Shown in pieces: positions 13,555 through 13,623 of a stretch of 13,623 nt of DNA. Numbering within the stretch: the stretch's first letter is position 1; each line of letters opens with the position of its first letter. Made by a program: the position numbers and the translations under genes. The notes under the pieces were generated by a model that did no database searches, was not told the DNA's origin, and saw nothing but the letters and a program-made list of their open reading frames with translations. Origin of the DNA: Azoarcus sp. (GTDB taxonomy: Bacteria; Pseudomonadota; Gammaproteobacteria; Burkholderiales; Rhodocyclaceae); NCBI GenBank assembly GCA_031268685.1, contig JAIRWW010000177.1, positions 1 through 13,623 on the forward strand. Direction: 5' to 3'.

Positions 13555-13569
13555 TGTTCAAAGCTTCCT
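13555..13569 (+). repeat. 15 bp direct repeat flanking the TPR gene, right copy
   Basis: TGTTCAAAGCTTCCT is identical to 11807-11821. It lies 51 bp beyond the REP-like core, while the left copy lies 7 bp beyond its CCGTTCGGGCC unit, so the spacing inside the two flanks differs. Confidence 0.6.
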
Positions 13570-13623
13570 CGTATGGAAGTGCAACATGAGACTGGTGTGC
13601 AGCAGTGCAAACCAGCAAAACAA

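Larger units (their letters stand above)
13355..13623. other. Repeat-rich non-coding region after the TPR gene
   Basis: This 269 bp stretch to the window edge contains no recognisable gene. It holds at least two hairpins (13424-13446 and 13505-13521), a REP-like element (13480-13504) and the second copy of the 15 bp repeat (13555-13569). A short frame open from an ATG at 13573 to the edge has no ribosome site and is not called. Confidence 0.6.

Noticed and set aside
13573..13623. Possible gene start running off the right edge (17 codons)
   Set aside because: There is no ribosome site, it begins 4 nt after the 15 bp repeat, and it is too short to judge.

Overview
The window looks like ordinary chromosome from a moderately GC-rich betaproteobacterium. 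The evidence is the protein style (ClpS, AspRS, PilBCD, Ffh, DUF502) and gene neighbourhoods typical of that class: csp divergent from clpS-clpA, fmdB-DUF502-aspS, and a ypjD-like gene divergent from ffh. I cannot fix the genus. No tRNA, rRNA, CRISPR array, prophage gene or transposase is visible.

Layout. Positions 1-655 (minus) hold the 5' part of clpA preceded by clpS, joined by an ATGA overlap; together they serve regulated and N-degron proteolysis. A 398 bp non-coding stretch leads to a plus-strand cold-shock protein gene (1054-1260). Its upstream region can form mutually exclusive hairpins close to the start codon. Csp converges on aspS across a hairpin that reads as a terminator in both directions. 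Positions 1384-4124 (minus) form a tight unit, fmdB > DUF502 membrane protein > aspS. Positions 4216-8103 (minus) form the type IV pilus assembly unit pilB > pilC > pilD: extension ATPase, inner-membrane platform and prepilin peptidase. A ypjD-like CcsA-family membrane gene lies upstream of pilB on the same strand. The gap between them carries two GGTTAACC palindromes 17 bp apart, a possible operator.

Positions 9119-11695 (plus) hold ffh (the signal recognition particle GTPase), an EI24/CysZ-like membrane protein, and gloA (glyoxalase I) 10 nt downstream of the EI24 gene. The last segment (about 11700-13623) differs in character. One gene encodes an exported protein built of about ten 42-residue kinesin-light-chain-type TPRs, and intergenic repeats lie on both sides of it: an exact 15 bp direct repeat, an exact 14 bp inverted repeat and diverged REP-like hairpin sequences.

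Most of the window is well-understood housekeeping. The parts worth a second look are the csp leader, the paired palindromes in front of pilB, and the repeat-flanked secreted TPR gene.
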